A DNA stretch of 43,950 nucleotides from Desulfocapsa sp. (lineage in GTDB: Bacteria; Desulfobacterota; Desulfobulbia; Desulfobulbales; Desulfocapsaceae), in contig JAQYVF010000035.1 in assembly GCA_030145625.1 (NCBI GenBank), positions 1-43,950 of the forward strand. Direction: 5' to 3'. The position numbers and the translations under genes were made by a program. Positions 26,005 through 33,774 of the stretch are shown here, one piece after another. The stretch's first letter is position 1; each line of letters opens with the position of its first letter. The notes under the pieces were generated by a model. The model made no database searches. It saw nothing but the letters and a program-made list of their open reading frames with translations, and was not told the DNA's origin.

Positions 26005-26033
26005 TTGACAAAAAAAAAATCTCGAAGTATTAA
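26005..26033 (+). promoter_or_regulatory. Sigma-70-like promoter for the secreted-protein unit
   Basis: A perfect -35 TTGACA (26005-26010), a 17-base spacer beginning with nine A residues, and a -10 TATTAA (26028-26033). Transcription would begin near 26040, giving a short leader of about 45 bases before ATG 26085. It is the best promoter match noticed in the window. The sequence is seen directly; activity is inferred. Confidence 0.7.
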
Positions 26034-26084
26034 AACTGTCACACGATTTTTTTAAATAAAATATCCAATTTTTGACAAGGAGTA

Positions 26085-26483
26085 ATGAATTTGAAGAATA
26101 TACAGGTTAGCTGTCGATGTAAAAAAACTGTAGCCATTGTTCTGGCGATGGCAGTGATGTTGCTGTCAATGGCAGGGAGCTGCTTCGCTGAAGAGTATGT
26201 TAGTGTGAAAGTATATCCGGAACATGTTGGAGTTTTCACAAAGGATGGTGTGCAGCAGTTTATCGCATTTGGCTATACAGCAAGCGGGAATAGAATAAAT
26301 ATTACAGATAAGGTGGATTGGGAGAGCAGCAACACAGATATTGTCACTATCGCTGATAATGGTGTGGCAACTATCGTGGCTGGTAAAACTTCCGGTAGAG
26401 TCAAGATTAGCTGCTCATATCCTAAAACCGGTAAAGTTGGAGCTGGGGCTAATCATCTTCTGTTGAAAACTACCATTCATTAA
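26085..26483 (+). CDS. Small secreted Ig-like (Big_2/BID-2) protein
   Basis: 132 residues from ATG 26085, with an AAGGAG ribosome binding site. A Sec signal peptide covers about residues 1-35: basic RCKK, a hydrophobic core, and probable cleavage after CFA before EEY. The rest is a single bacterial Ig-like domain of the Big_2 type, recognised by VDWESSNTDIVTIADNGVA (Trp79, SSN 81-83), a following TIVAGKTSG turn and a VKISCSY strand. Such domains occur in adhesins and surface or secreted proteins, usually in multidomain proteins; a free-standing one is uncommon. It begins a two-gene unit with its own promoter. The role is unknown: a structural or glycan-binding extracellular component is possible. 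Confidence 0.85.
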   Translation: MNLKNIQVSCRCKKTVAIVLAMAVMLLSMAGSCFAEEYVSVKVYPEHVGVFTKDGVQQFIAFGYTASGNRINITDKVDWESSNTDIVTIADNGVATIVAGKTSGRVKISCSYPKTGKVGAGANHLLLKTTIH

Positions 26484-26572
26484 TTTGATTTAGTTGATAG
26501 CTGATGGAGTTTGCTTATACTATCAGGAATGGAAGATCACCCAATTACAGATCACTGGAAAGGAGTATCGTT

Positions 26573-27127
26573 TTGAGTATGATAAATAATATAAAAAAAT
26601 ATTTGAGTTTGGCGTTGTTGGTATCATGTGTTGTTGTGGAGGGAGCAGCAGCAGCTACTCTGACAGATTCCACATCATTAACCGTTGTAAATGTGACGGC
26701 ATTGGAATTTAACAGTATTGATATTACCCAGTGGGAAGGTGACTGGCCTAATGATCCTACTGACCTCATAAAACCTGAAAGTCAGGAAGTTTATCTGAAT
26801 AATGTTCATTTTGAACCAACTCACCAGTCATGGAATACTACTCCCTATTACACTCCATATCCGACATTTCCTAATACGGTAAATTCAATGGTCGCTGCTG
26901 TCTGGTCTGTTGATGGAGGGAAAACGTTTAAACTCGGATCTTGGGATTACCTTGCTGCCAGCACCCATGCCAAAGGCATAGAAGGCGGAATGCCAAATTG
27001 TTGGATGGGAACCATGGTTCATTCTATCTGCGATCGAAAGGCCGGCGAGTGTAATGGGCGAAACAAGAGTAATCTTTACTTTACTGAATATCCTTCCGGA
27101 AATACTGCCTGCTGGGGTACTTTATAA
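26573..27127 (+). CDS. Secreted four-cysteine protein of unknown function
   Basis: 184 residues from TTG 26573, chosen because AGGAG ends 7 bases upstream and the product then opens directly with a signal peptide (NNIKKYLSLALLVSC, cleavage after the Ala run near residue 28). Longer in-frame starts from 26504 give an unlikely polar N-terminus. The mature part is rich in Trp, Tyr, Asn and Thr, contains a WSVDGGKTFKLGSWDYL stretch that looks like a beta-propeller or sialidase-type strand pair, and has four cysteines (143, 153, 160, 180) that could form two disulfides. I do not recognise the family. It lies 89 bases after the Ig-like gene and is followed 52 bases later by a strong terminator, so the two form one unit. 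Confidence 0.75.
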   Translation: MSMINNIKKYLSLALLVSCVVVEGAAAATLTDSTSLTVVNVTALEFNSIDITQWEGDWPNDPTDLIKPESQEVYLNNVHFEPTHQSWNTTPYYTPYPTFPNTVNSMVAAVWSVDGGKTFKLGSWDYLAASTHAKGIEGGMPNCWMGTMVHSICDRKAGECNGRNKSNLYFTEYPSGNTACWGTL

Positions 27128-27178
27128 TTAAGTGATTAAATTAACCCCTGTTTTCTTTTAGGAAACGGTTTTACATTC

Positions 27179-27219
27179 AAACAACCTTGTCTTTTGAAAG
27201 ACAAGGTTGTTTTGTTTTA
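27179..27219 (+). terminator. Strong rho-independent terminator
   Basis: A perfect 16-bp stem: left arm 27179-27194 (AAACAACCTTGTCTTT minus its first base upstream of 27179 is unpaired), loop TG at 27195-27196, right arm 27197-27212, followed by the U-rich tract TTTGTTTT-like to 27219. It ends the secreted-protein unit 52 bases after the last stop codon. It overlaps the first codons of the longest possible form of the next reading frame, which argues that the next gene starts later. Confidence 0.9.
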
Positions 27220-27256
27220 TCCAAGGCAATCAAAAAATCCAGCAGAAAGAAAAGTT

Positions 27257-28261
27257 ATGTTTTTTACTCGGAAAATAAATGACTTGTTGTCATCTTTGGA
27301 TCTTCAGGTTGTCAAGAAATCGGTTCTTTATGATTGGCAGACAGGTGAAGTGGCCAAAAGTCAGGATTTGTGCCTGCCGGATGGAGCAACAGAATATCTG
27401 ACTATCGATAATCCCCGTTTGCAGGAATTGCGTCAACGTTATTCTCATTTTCAGGCCAAGGCGTCCATACCAATCGTCTGGACGGATGAATATGTGCAGT
27501 CCTATGGCCTGCAATCCTTTCGAGGGGATAACTGCTATGTCTGGCAGACAAGAGACCCTAATTGTGCCGAGATAAACTATTGCCTGACTGCCTATTATGT
27601 GAAAGCCATCGATACGCTCGGACTTTCACAGAAAAACAATGAGGATGGTCTGTTCGGTGTCCATACCTACACAGTAGATTCTGAATCTGTCAGTCGGGAC
27701 TTTTTAGATTCCATCGTTGAACTTCATTTTCTTGAAAAGCATCTTCAGCTTTCTCAAATTCAGGACCTGAAGGTTCTTGATATTGGGGCGGGGTATGGTC
27801 GTTTAGCGTATCGAACTGCAAATTCATTTCCCAATTTATCAACATATCTCTGCACAGATGCTGTACCGGAATCCACTTTCCTCTCTGAGTATCACATTAA
27901 ATTTCGTCAACTTGAAGGAAAGGTTGCAGTGGTACCTCTTGATGAAATCGAGAGGCGTTTACAAGAGCAGCAGATTGATCTTGCCATTAATATACATAGT
28001 TTTTCAGAATGCAGCCTTGAGGCCATTGAATGGTGGCTTTTTCTCCTGGCTACAGCTAAAGTTAAACATCTGTTTATTGTTCCCAATGCTTCAGATCATG
28101 GAGGGGAAAAACTTGCCCTCAATAGTGGAGAAGATTTTTCAAGCCTGGTTGAAAAGTATGGCTATGAATTGCGTATCAAAGCCCCTAAATATGATGATCC
28201 TCTTGTGCAGAAATTTGGTGTATCCCCCACATACTATTATCTTTATCAGTTAGCAGATTAA
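27257..28261 (+). CDS. Putative sugar O-methyltransferase
   Basis: 334 residues if started at ATG 27257; a longer form from TTG 27194 would begin inside the terminator hairpin and is rejected. The N-terminal half (about 1-160) is family-specific, with SFRGDNCYVWQTRD and YYVKAIDTLGL segments. The C-terminal SAM fold has motif I VLDIGAGYGRL (173-183) and LCTDAVPESTFLSEYH, features of the family named putative sugar O-methyltransferase in polysaccharide loci. It probably methylates a hydroxyl of a glycan residue in the cytoplasm. No good promoter was identified after the terminator, so its expression may depend on read-through or on an unrecognised promoter within 27213-27256. The following gap (28262-28388) contains only a small palindrome ACAAGCTTGT and the next ribosome binding site. 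Confidence 0.82.
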   Translation: MFFTRKINDLLSSLDLQVVKKSVLYDWQTGEVAKSQDLCLPDGATEYLTIDNPRLQELRQRYSHFQAKASIPIVWTDEYVQSYGLQSFRGDNCYVWQTRDPNCAEINYCLTAYYVKAIDTLGLSQKNNEDGLFGVHTYTVDSESVSRDFLDSIVELHFLEKHLQLSQIQDLKVLDIGAGYGRLAYRTANSFPNLSTYLCTDAVPESTFLSEYHIKFRQLEGKVAVVPLDEIERRLQEQQIDLAINIHSFSECSLEAIEWWLFLLATAKVKHLFIVPNASDHGGEKLALNSGEDFSSLVEKYGYELRIKAPKYDDPLVQKFGVSPTYYYLYQLAD

Positions 28262-28388
28262 AAGCGACAAGCTTGTTGTTGAATCCTGTTGTTGCAGCAC
28301 ATGTGTAATTTGTGGTAGAAACCAGAAACTGCAGCGCTTGGGTAGGGGCTCCCTCGTTAAAAAAAATGAGTAGTTAAAGGAAAGAAAA

Positions 28389-29333
28389 TTGGACGTTTCT
28401 GTTGTTATTCCTCTGTTAAATGAGGAAAAAAATATACCCATCCTCTATGACGAGCTTACTCAAACGTTTGGAACCATCGAAGTTGAGTATGAACTGATAT
28501 TTGTAGATGATGGAAGTAATGACTCCAGTCTGGAAATCTTAGAAAAATTACAACAAAATGATTCCCATATTTGTGTGATCTCCCTCAGGAAAAATTTTGG
28601 GCAGACTGCAGCCATGAGTGCAGGTTTTGATATGGCAGATGGTGAAGTTATTATTGCCATGGATGCCGATTTGCAAAATGATCCTGCAGATATTCCCATG
28701 CTCCTTGAAAAGATAGTTGAAGGGGCTGATCTGGTCACTGGCTGGAGATTCAATCGGCAAGATCCTTTTCTGAGCAGGAAGTTGCCTTCTAAAATTGCCA
28801 ACAAGATTATTTCCTCTGCAACCGGCGTTCACCTGCATGATTATGGCTGTACCTTAAAGGCGTTTAAGTCTGATGTGATTAAGACCATCAAGTTATATGG
28901 TGAGATGCATCGCTTCATTCCTGCTATTGCCAGTGCCATGGGTGTTTCCATTGCAGAAGTGAAGGTCAATCACAGATCAAGACGATTCGGCACATCAAAA
29001 TATGGTATTTCTCGAACATTACGGGTGATTTTAGATCTTATTACTGTAAAGTTCTTATTAAATTATGCTACCCGACCGATACATGTATTTGGGACAATAG
29101 GTTTTATTTCCGGTTCTGTGGGTGGGGTGCTTGCACTTCTTTTAACTATTCAGCGTCAATTTTATGGAATCCCTCTTTCCGACCGGCCTCTTTTGTTGTT
29201 GGCTGTTTTGTTGATTTTTGTCGGGGTACAATTCGTGACCATAGGACTTGTCGCTGAAATGCTGGCCAGGACCTACCATGAGTCGCAGGATAAACCGACC
29301 TATTATGTGCGTAAAATAATCGGCAGGGAGTAA
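28389..29333 (+). CDS. Polyprenyl-phosphate glycosyltransferase (GtrB/ArnC/DPM-like GT2)
   Basis: 314 residues from TTG 28389 with AAAGGAAAG upstream. The GT-A domain shows VVIPLLNEEKNI (5-16), Asp40-Asp41 in FVDDGSND, and the metal-binding Asp92-Ala-Asp94 followed by LQNDPADIP, the DPMS-type signature. KRFGTSKYG-like RRFGTSKYG sits near residue 200, and two C-terminal membrane helices (about 230-250 and 265-290) match GtrB/ArnC/DPMS type II-III proteins. These enzymes load a sugar onto undecaprenyl phosphate on the cytoplasmic face, giving the donor for GT-C transferases. It heads a run of two secreted-protein genes and then a 931-residue GT-C-like protein, its likely client. Confidence 0.92.
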   Translation: MDVSVVIPLLNEEKNIPILYDELTQTFGTIEVEYELIFVDDGSNDSSLEILEKLQQNDSHICVISLRKNFGQTAAMSAGFDMADGEVIIAMDADLQNDPADIPMLLEKIVEGADLVTGWRFNRQDPFLSRKLPSKIANKIISSATGVHLHDYGCTLKAFKSDVIKTIKLYGEMHRFIPAIASAMGVSIAEVKVNHRSRRFGTSKYGISRTLRVILDLITVKFLLNYATRPIHVFGTIGFISGSVGGVLALLLTIQRQFYGIPLSDRPLLLLAVLLIFVGVQFVTIGLVAEMLARTYHESQDKPTYYVRKIIGRE

Positions 29334-29338
29334 AAACG

Positions 29339-30172
29339 TTGAGTGAAACAGTACCTCTTCCAGTAAAATGGGTTTATTCATTCTCCCCCCCTATTATGTT
29401 TGTATTGTGTGCTCTCCTAGTTGTGTTGGCTAACGGGACTGTTTCTGCCAAAGTAAATGAACAAGCTATCCAGGACAGGGAAATCAACCTTGTCTGGTCG
29501 GCAAATCATGGCCAGGGTGAGCAAGTATTTTTTAGCAACTATCAAAAAAATACCTGGAGTATTCCTGTCCAGATCAGTGACAGTGAAGAACATGTATTTC
29601 AGCCTGTAAGCTCTGTTGGTGATGATGGTAAAATTTGGATTGTCTGGACAGGTCTGCTGAAGAATAAACGTTTGTTGCAATTTTCTGTCTACGATGTATC
29701 CAGCTGGTCAAAACCGCGCCAGATTGATACAGGAATGGATGATAATCGTGCCGCGACGCTTATTATAGATATTGATAACACGCCATGGATAGCCTGGACT
29801 GCTACTGATGAGAGTTATTCAGATGTGTTCTGGTCCCGATGGAATGGAAAAAATTGGGATGTTTCTGTGAAGGCCCACAGTGATAACAGTGTACCGGATA
29901 CCCATCCTGCACTTGCTGTTGATGAGTCCGGGCACGTCGTTCTTTCCTGGCAGACCTATGCTGATGGAAAATATATTACGGTTTCGCAGCGATGGGATGG
30001 AGAGCAGTGGCAAGGATTGTCTCATGTATCTGCACAGACTATTCGCAAGCAAAAAAAACAGAAATCAGAGGAACTGCCTGAGATTCCAACTTTTATCAAG
30101 GAACGCTATAAGGCGAAGATTTTTATTAAAGATACTATTGGGGCTGGAGCTGTTCCCCTTTCTCAATTCTGA
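29339..30172 (+). CDS. Secreted or membrane-anchored beta-propeller-like protein
   Basis: 277 residues from TTG 29339, with GGAG located in the last codons of the preceding gene and a 5-base gap. An N-terminal hydrophobic segment (about 17-36) serves as signal peptide or anchor. Then come about four repeats of roughly 50 residues, each with a W-containing strand: NLVWSANHGQ, IWIVWTGL, PWIAWTAT and VVLSWQTY, separated by WS.P or WNGKNWD segments. This spacing is typical of sialidase/BNR-like beta-propeller blades, though there are too few for a complete six- or seven-bladed propeller, so it may be short, oligomeric or a different fold. The basic C-terminal tail ends in IGAGAVPLSQF. Role unknown; periplasmic glycan binding is a reasonable guess from context. 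Confidence 0.7.
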   Translation: MSETVPLPVKWVYSFSPPIMFVLCALLVVLANGTVSAKVNEQAIQDREINLVWSANHGQGEQVFFSNYQKNTWSIPVQISDSEEHVFQPVSSVGDDGKIWIVWTGLLKNKRLLQFSVYDVSSWSKPRQIDTGMDDNRAATLIIDIDNTPWIAWTATDESYSDVFWSRWNGKNWDVSVKAHSDNSVPDTHPALAVDESGHVVLSWQTYADGKYITVSQRWDGEQWQGLSHVSAQTIRKQKKQKSEELPEIPTFIKERYKAKIFIKDTIGAGAVPLSQF

Positions 30173-30189
30173 ACCATTTTATTGAGCTG

Positions 30190-30960
30190 ATGCAAGTTAC
30201 AAAGAATAAACTTTTTAGTTGGATGTCTTACCTGTGCTTAGGTGTTGTGTTTGTAAGCATCTTTCCGGGGATAGGTTTTAGCCAAACGAAAATCATTATT
30301 GGGTTTGGCGACAGTGTCACGGAGGGTTGTGGAAACGAGGTCTCCACCAGTGGTTGTGGCGTAACCTGTCGGCCTGGAGATGATTGTTATGACTATGAGG
30401 ATACGTTACAGTCCTTACTCACTCAACATGCATATGATTTCATAGTGTACAATTTTGGACAAGGTGGAGAAACGACAGCAGACGCTTTAGGGTCTCCGTA
30501 TAGGTTTGATTCTGTCCTCACTAACTCTTGTAATGCAGATGCAGAATATATCCTCATTATGGAAGGCACAAATGATCTGTTGCATGAGGCCGATGGATTA
30601 GATGTCAAATTTAACCTCGGTGTCATGATTGATAAGAGTCGTGTAAGAGGTCTCATACCACTTCTTGCAACAATCCCACCTGATCCTGAACCAGGGCATG
30701 AACATAAAAATATTCCCTTGATGAATGAGTATATACGAGAGTTAGCCGAAAAAAAAGATGTTACCCTTGTTGATCTGTATGGTGCCTTATCCCCTGATTG
30801 GAATGTTTACACAGATCCTCGTGCCTGCTATGAAGACCTGACTCATCCCAATAAGTCTGGTTTTGATGCCATGGGTACTGTCTGGTATGAAAAATTATCC
30901 GGTCTGCTGCCTCCCAAAAAATCTTTCCCCTGGCTCAAGCTTCTTCTCGGTGCGCCTTAA
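30190..30960 (+). CDS. Secreted SGNH/GDSL-type hydrolase
   Basis: 256 residues with a signal peptide (about 1-31). All SGNH blocks are visible: block I GFGDSVTEG with nucleophile Ser42, block II NFGQGGET (Gly92), block III EGTNDL with Asn128, and block V DLTHPN with Asp216 and His219. It therefore appears catalytically complete and periplasmic or secreted. Such enzymes remove or transfer acyl groups on polysaccharides, or act as esterases. It has six or more cysteines after the signal peptide, several near block I (47, 56, 60, 66), suggesting disulfides. It lies between the propeller-like gene and the GT-C gene (18 bases), so glycan deacylation at the same membrane is likely. Substrate not known. 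Confidence 0.9.
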   Translation: MQVTKNKLFSWMSYLCLGVVFVSIFPGIGFSQTKIIIGFGDSVTEGCGNEVSTSGCGVTCRPGDDCYDYEDTLQSLLTQHAYDFIVYNFGQGGETTADALGSPYRFDSVLTNSCNADAEYILIMEGTNDLLHEADGLDVKFNLGVMIDKSRVRGLIPLLATIPPDPEPGHEHKNIPLMNEYIRELAEKKDVTLVDLYGALSPDWNVYTDPRACYEDLTHPNKSGFDAMGTVWYEKLSGLLPPKKSFPWLKLLLGAP

Positions 30961-30978
30961 TCTCCCAATTCTTCCTCT

Positions 30979-33774
30979 ATGACCACAAGGATGTTCCATA
31001 GATTGTTTCTGGGATTGATCCTCTTTTCAGCCGCAGCACTTCTCCTGGCCGGCTCCTGGTTTAGCTATACCTCCACCTTTGATACCGGTACGGTTGGGTT
31101 GATGAGTGTCAACATCGTGCAGGGAGATCGGCCACTGTTTTTTTATGGTCAGCCCTATTTCGGCGCCTTGGAGGCGTATATTGCAGCACTGTTTGTCTCC
31201 GTTTTTGGCTTTTCTGAATTCATAGTAAGTTTATCTCCCATAAGTTTTACTCTCGCTTGGATTGTTTTTTCTTATCTTCTTTTTACTCGCATTCATAACA
31301 GGACAGCAGGGCTTGTTGCTGCCGCCTGTACTGCTTTTCCCGGATATTATGTGTTTTGGTATTCCATTGCGACATATGGCGGATACTCTGTCATATTGTG
31401 CATAGGTACTGCCATTCTCTGGCTTTCTCTGAGGATGTTACAGGAAAATGTACAGAAAGCATCTCTTCTGTTCCAGAGTGTCTGTCTCGGTATCCTGATG
31501 GCACTAGCTATCTGGATTCATGCTTTGACCTTTCCCTATATCGTTATTGCTGCAGGTATATTGGCATTGTTGATTTTTAAGGTACGGTTTCGTCTTGATA
31601 TCATCATCTCTCTGAGCCTCGCTGTTCTTATTTCCCTTACCGGATTTTTACCGTTTTATTTCGAGACCGGATCGTTCCTGGGGGGGATCTCAGAGCGTGC
31701 TCAGATATCGTTGACAGTCTTAGAGAACGCACTTTCCACCCTATTTTCAATTAACATTTATGAACTGGTTGTCTGGAATTTCATCCATACTTTCGAAACT
31801 CCGCTGATTAGATATTTAGTGGAATATGGCAGTCTCACTGTTCTTCTCCTTGCTGTTCTTCTTGCCCTTTATTCATTGCTTTCAACAAAGGAGAGGGCAT
31901 TCAGACTAAGCAGCTACCTTCTTCCCTTATCCTATTGTCTTCTTTTTTTAATGATGTATGTGCAGCATCATATGGCAACACTTAAGGCCCCGAGGTATAC
32001 CATCAATTTGTGGTGTATGTTCCTCTGTATGATCTGGTCATTAGCCGTTGCCGGACAGACAAAGCGGGTGTTGAAAATAGTTTCTTCTGCACTCTTTTGT
32101 GTCTGGATAGTTTATCAGGTGGTTGGGACTGTTTTGTTCATTGCAGGTGGCAGCAGCAATGCACGGATTGAACAGAAGCTAGCTCGTGATGTCGTGGCAG
32201 CAGCCCAGAAGAACAATCTGAAAAGTGTTGTCACCTATGGTGATAATCTCTTTGGACTCAAGGGCCAGAAGTTCAGTATGTTTTCGCAAAATAAGATTGT
32301 TTTTACCCATGCAGATACGGAACGCTATCAACCCAATGCCCAGTTTGCTGAAACAGATCCTAAAAGAGGGTATCTTTCCACTGCCGAGCAAAAAGTATCT
32401 TTAATAAATACCCTGAAGGAGCTTGGGGTGACATTTGAAATACAGAAGGTGAATAGTCTTTTTCTTTTCACTGGGTTACAGGTAAGACCGCAGGTCGTTA
32501 TGCGGGCCATTCCAAATGAAGAAATACGGCTCATTTCCTCCAAGGATGAGAAAGACGTGAAGATCGGGAGACTGCTTGGAGATCGGAGTCAGGATAGTGT
32601 CTCCGATCTTAAAATGCTTGCGGGGAAGAGTATTACTTTTGACACCGGAAAGAACAGAAACCTCTGTGGACTCTGGATGTTTACCGCTCAGGATCCTTCT
32701 GCAACCCAGTGGAATAAACCTGGACAGTATGAGGTCTCTGTTTCACTGGATGGAGAGCACTACCAAAAGATTCATAGTTCTTTGCCTGATACAGGGAATG
32801 GATTTCACGCAGGTTCGCATATCTTTATCGGAGGTCCATGGGGAAAAGTGGAAACCTTATTTCCTCCCGTGCTTGCCCGTTATGTCAAGCTTACCTTTTC
32901 TGGAAAGATGCCTTCTTTAATAACTGAACTGTTTCTTTTCCAGACTGATGGCACATTACGGAAAGAAGTCTCCGATGACATCACAGAATTAAAGCAATTG
33001 ATTGTTGATCAGGAGCTTGATTTTGTTTTGGCCGATCGTTGGGTGAGTGCCAGATTGCGTGAGATGTTTAAAGATGAGGGGGAGAAGGACATCGCCCTTG
33101 CCAGGTATAGTACGAAATATAAAAACGATCCCTTACGGTATTTTGTCAAACCGGAACAGGGGCAGGCCTTAGTATGTGATATGGCAGTTGCTGATGAATG
33201 TGAGAACGTGTTGATTCAGCAATATGGAAAGTCTGTGATAGCCAATCGATTTGATTTGCGTAATTATGCTCTTTTCATTCTTGCAGATGCAGAGGTCAGT
33301 ATTGCTCCTCCCAATCGTTCTGCACTTTTGTGGAATGGTCATTTTCCCCTCCGGACAAACGATATGGGGCTGTTGGCTCCCTGGTTCAATGCTCATGGCT
33401 TGCCGGTCTGGAGGAAGGATTTCACAAAGACAATCAACTTCTTTCATGACTCCTGGACAAATGGAGAAGCAAAACTGTTGAATCTCAATTACACCATTCA
33501 ACAAGGAAGGGATAAGGAATTAGTTCTTTATACCCATGGCTGGCGACCGGGTAATGAGATGAGCAATCTGCAGTTAACACTCATTGCCAATGGCGAAATA
33601 TCTCTGCCATTTAAGGAGCAGGTGAAGAATACATATGTGTTTTCTCTTCCTGAAATTCTCGCCAGGTTGGACAGTCTTGAAATACAATCGACCACCTTTG
33701 TTCCCCCCGGCCAGGATTCAAGAGATCTCGGTATAGATGTGAAACGTATTGAAATTCAGCGAAAACAAAACTAG
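30979..33774 (+). CDS. GT-C (GT39-like) membrane glycosyltransferase with discoidin-like C-terminal domain
   Basis: 931 residues. The first 400 or so contain about ten hydrophobic segments. The first external loop has Asp35 in FDTGTVGLMSVNI and a conserved GQPYFGALEAYIAA (57-70), features of the GT39/PMT-like family in which an acidic residue in this loop is catalytic. The soluble C-terminus includes a region at about 525-660 (KSITFDTGKNRNLCGLWMF, YEVSVSLDGEHYQKI, ARYVKLTFSG) that resembles an F5/8-type C (discoidin) carbohydrate-binding domain, then a further beta-rich part. The likely donor is the polyprenyl-phosphate sugar made by the GT2 encoded at 28389. No clear ribosome binding site is seen. 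Its TAG stop lies within a CTAG shared with the convergent gene. Confidence 0.8.
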   Translation: MTTRMFHRLFLGLILFSAAALLLAGSWFSYTSTFDTGTVGLMSVNIVQGDRPLFFYGQPYFGALEAYIAALFVSVFGFSEFIVSLSPISFTLAWIVFSYLLFTRIHNRTAGLVAAACTAFPGYYVFWYSIATYGGYSVILCIGTAILWLSLRMLQENVQKASLLFQSVCLGILMALAIWIHALTFPYIVIAAGILALLIFKVRFRLDIIISLSLAVLISLTGFLPFYFETGSFLGGISERAQISLTVLENALSTLFSINIYELVVWNFIHTFETPLIRYLVEYGSLTVLLLAVLLALYSLLSTKERAFRLSSYLLPLSYCLLFLMMYVQHHMATLKAPRYTINLWCMFLCMIWSLAVAGQTKRVLKIVSSALFCVWIVYQVVGTVLFIAGGSSNARIEQKLARDVVAAAQKNNLKSVVTYGDNLFGLKGQKFSMFSQNKIVFTHADTERYQPNAQFAETDPKRGYLSTAEQKVSLINTLKELGVTFEIQKVNSLFLFTGLQVRPQVVMRAIPNEEIRLISSKDEKDVKIGRLLGDRSQDSVSDLKMLAGKSITFDTGKNRNLCGLWMFTAQDPSATQWNKPGQYEVSVSLDGEHYQKIHSSLPDTGNGFHAGSHIFIGGPWGKVETLFPPVLARYVKLTFSGKMPSLITELFLFQTDGTLRKEVSDDITELKQLIVDQELDFVLADRWVSARLREMFKDEGEKDIALARYSTKYKNDPLRYFVKPEQGQALVCDMAVADECENVLIQQYGKSVIANRFDLRNYALFILADAEVSIAPPNRSALLWNGHFPLRTNDMGLLAPWFNAHGLPVWRKDFTKTINFFHDSWTNGEAKLLNLNYTIQQGRDKELVLYTHGWRPGNEMSNLQLTLIANGEISLPFKEQVKNTYVFSLPEILARLDSLEIQSTTFVPPGQDSRDLGIDVKRIEIQRKQN

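Noticed and set aside
26504-26572. Longer start of the four-cysteine secreted protein
   Set aside because: It would place 23 polar residues before the signal peptide; TTG 26573 has a well-spaced AGGAG.
27194-27256. Longer start (TTG) of the sugar O-methyltransferase
   Set aside because: The codons are formed by the right arm and U-tract of the terminator; the encoded stretch looks like non-coding sequence.
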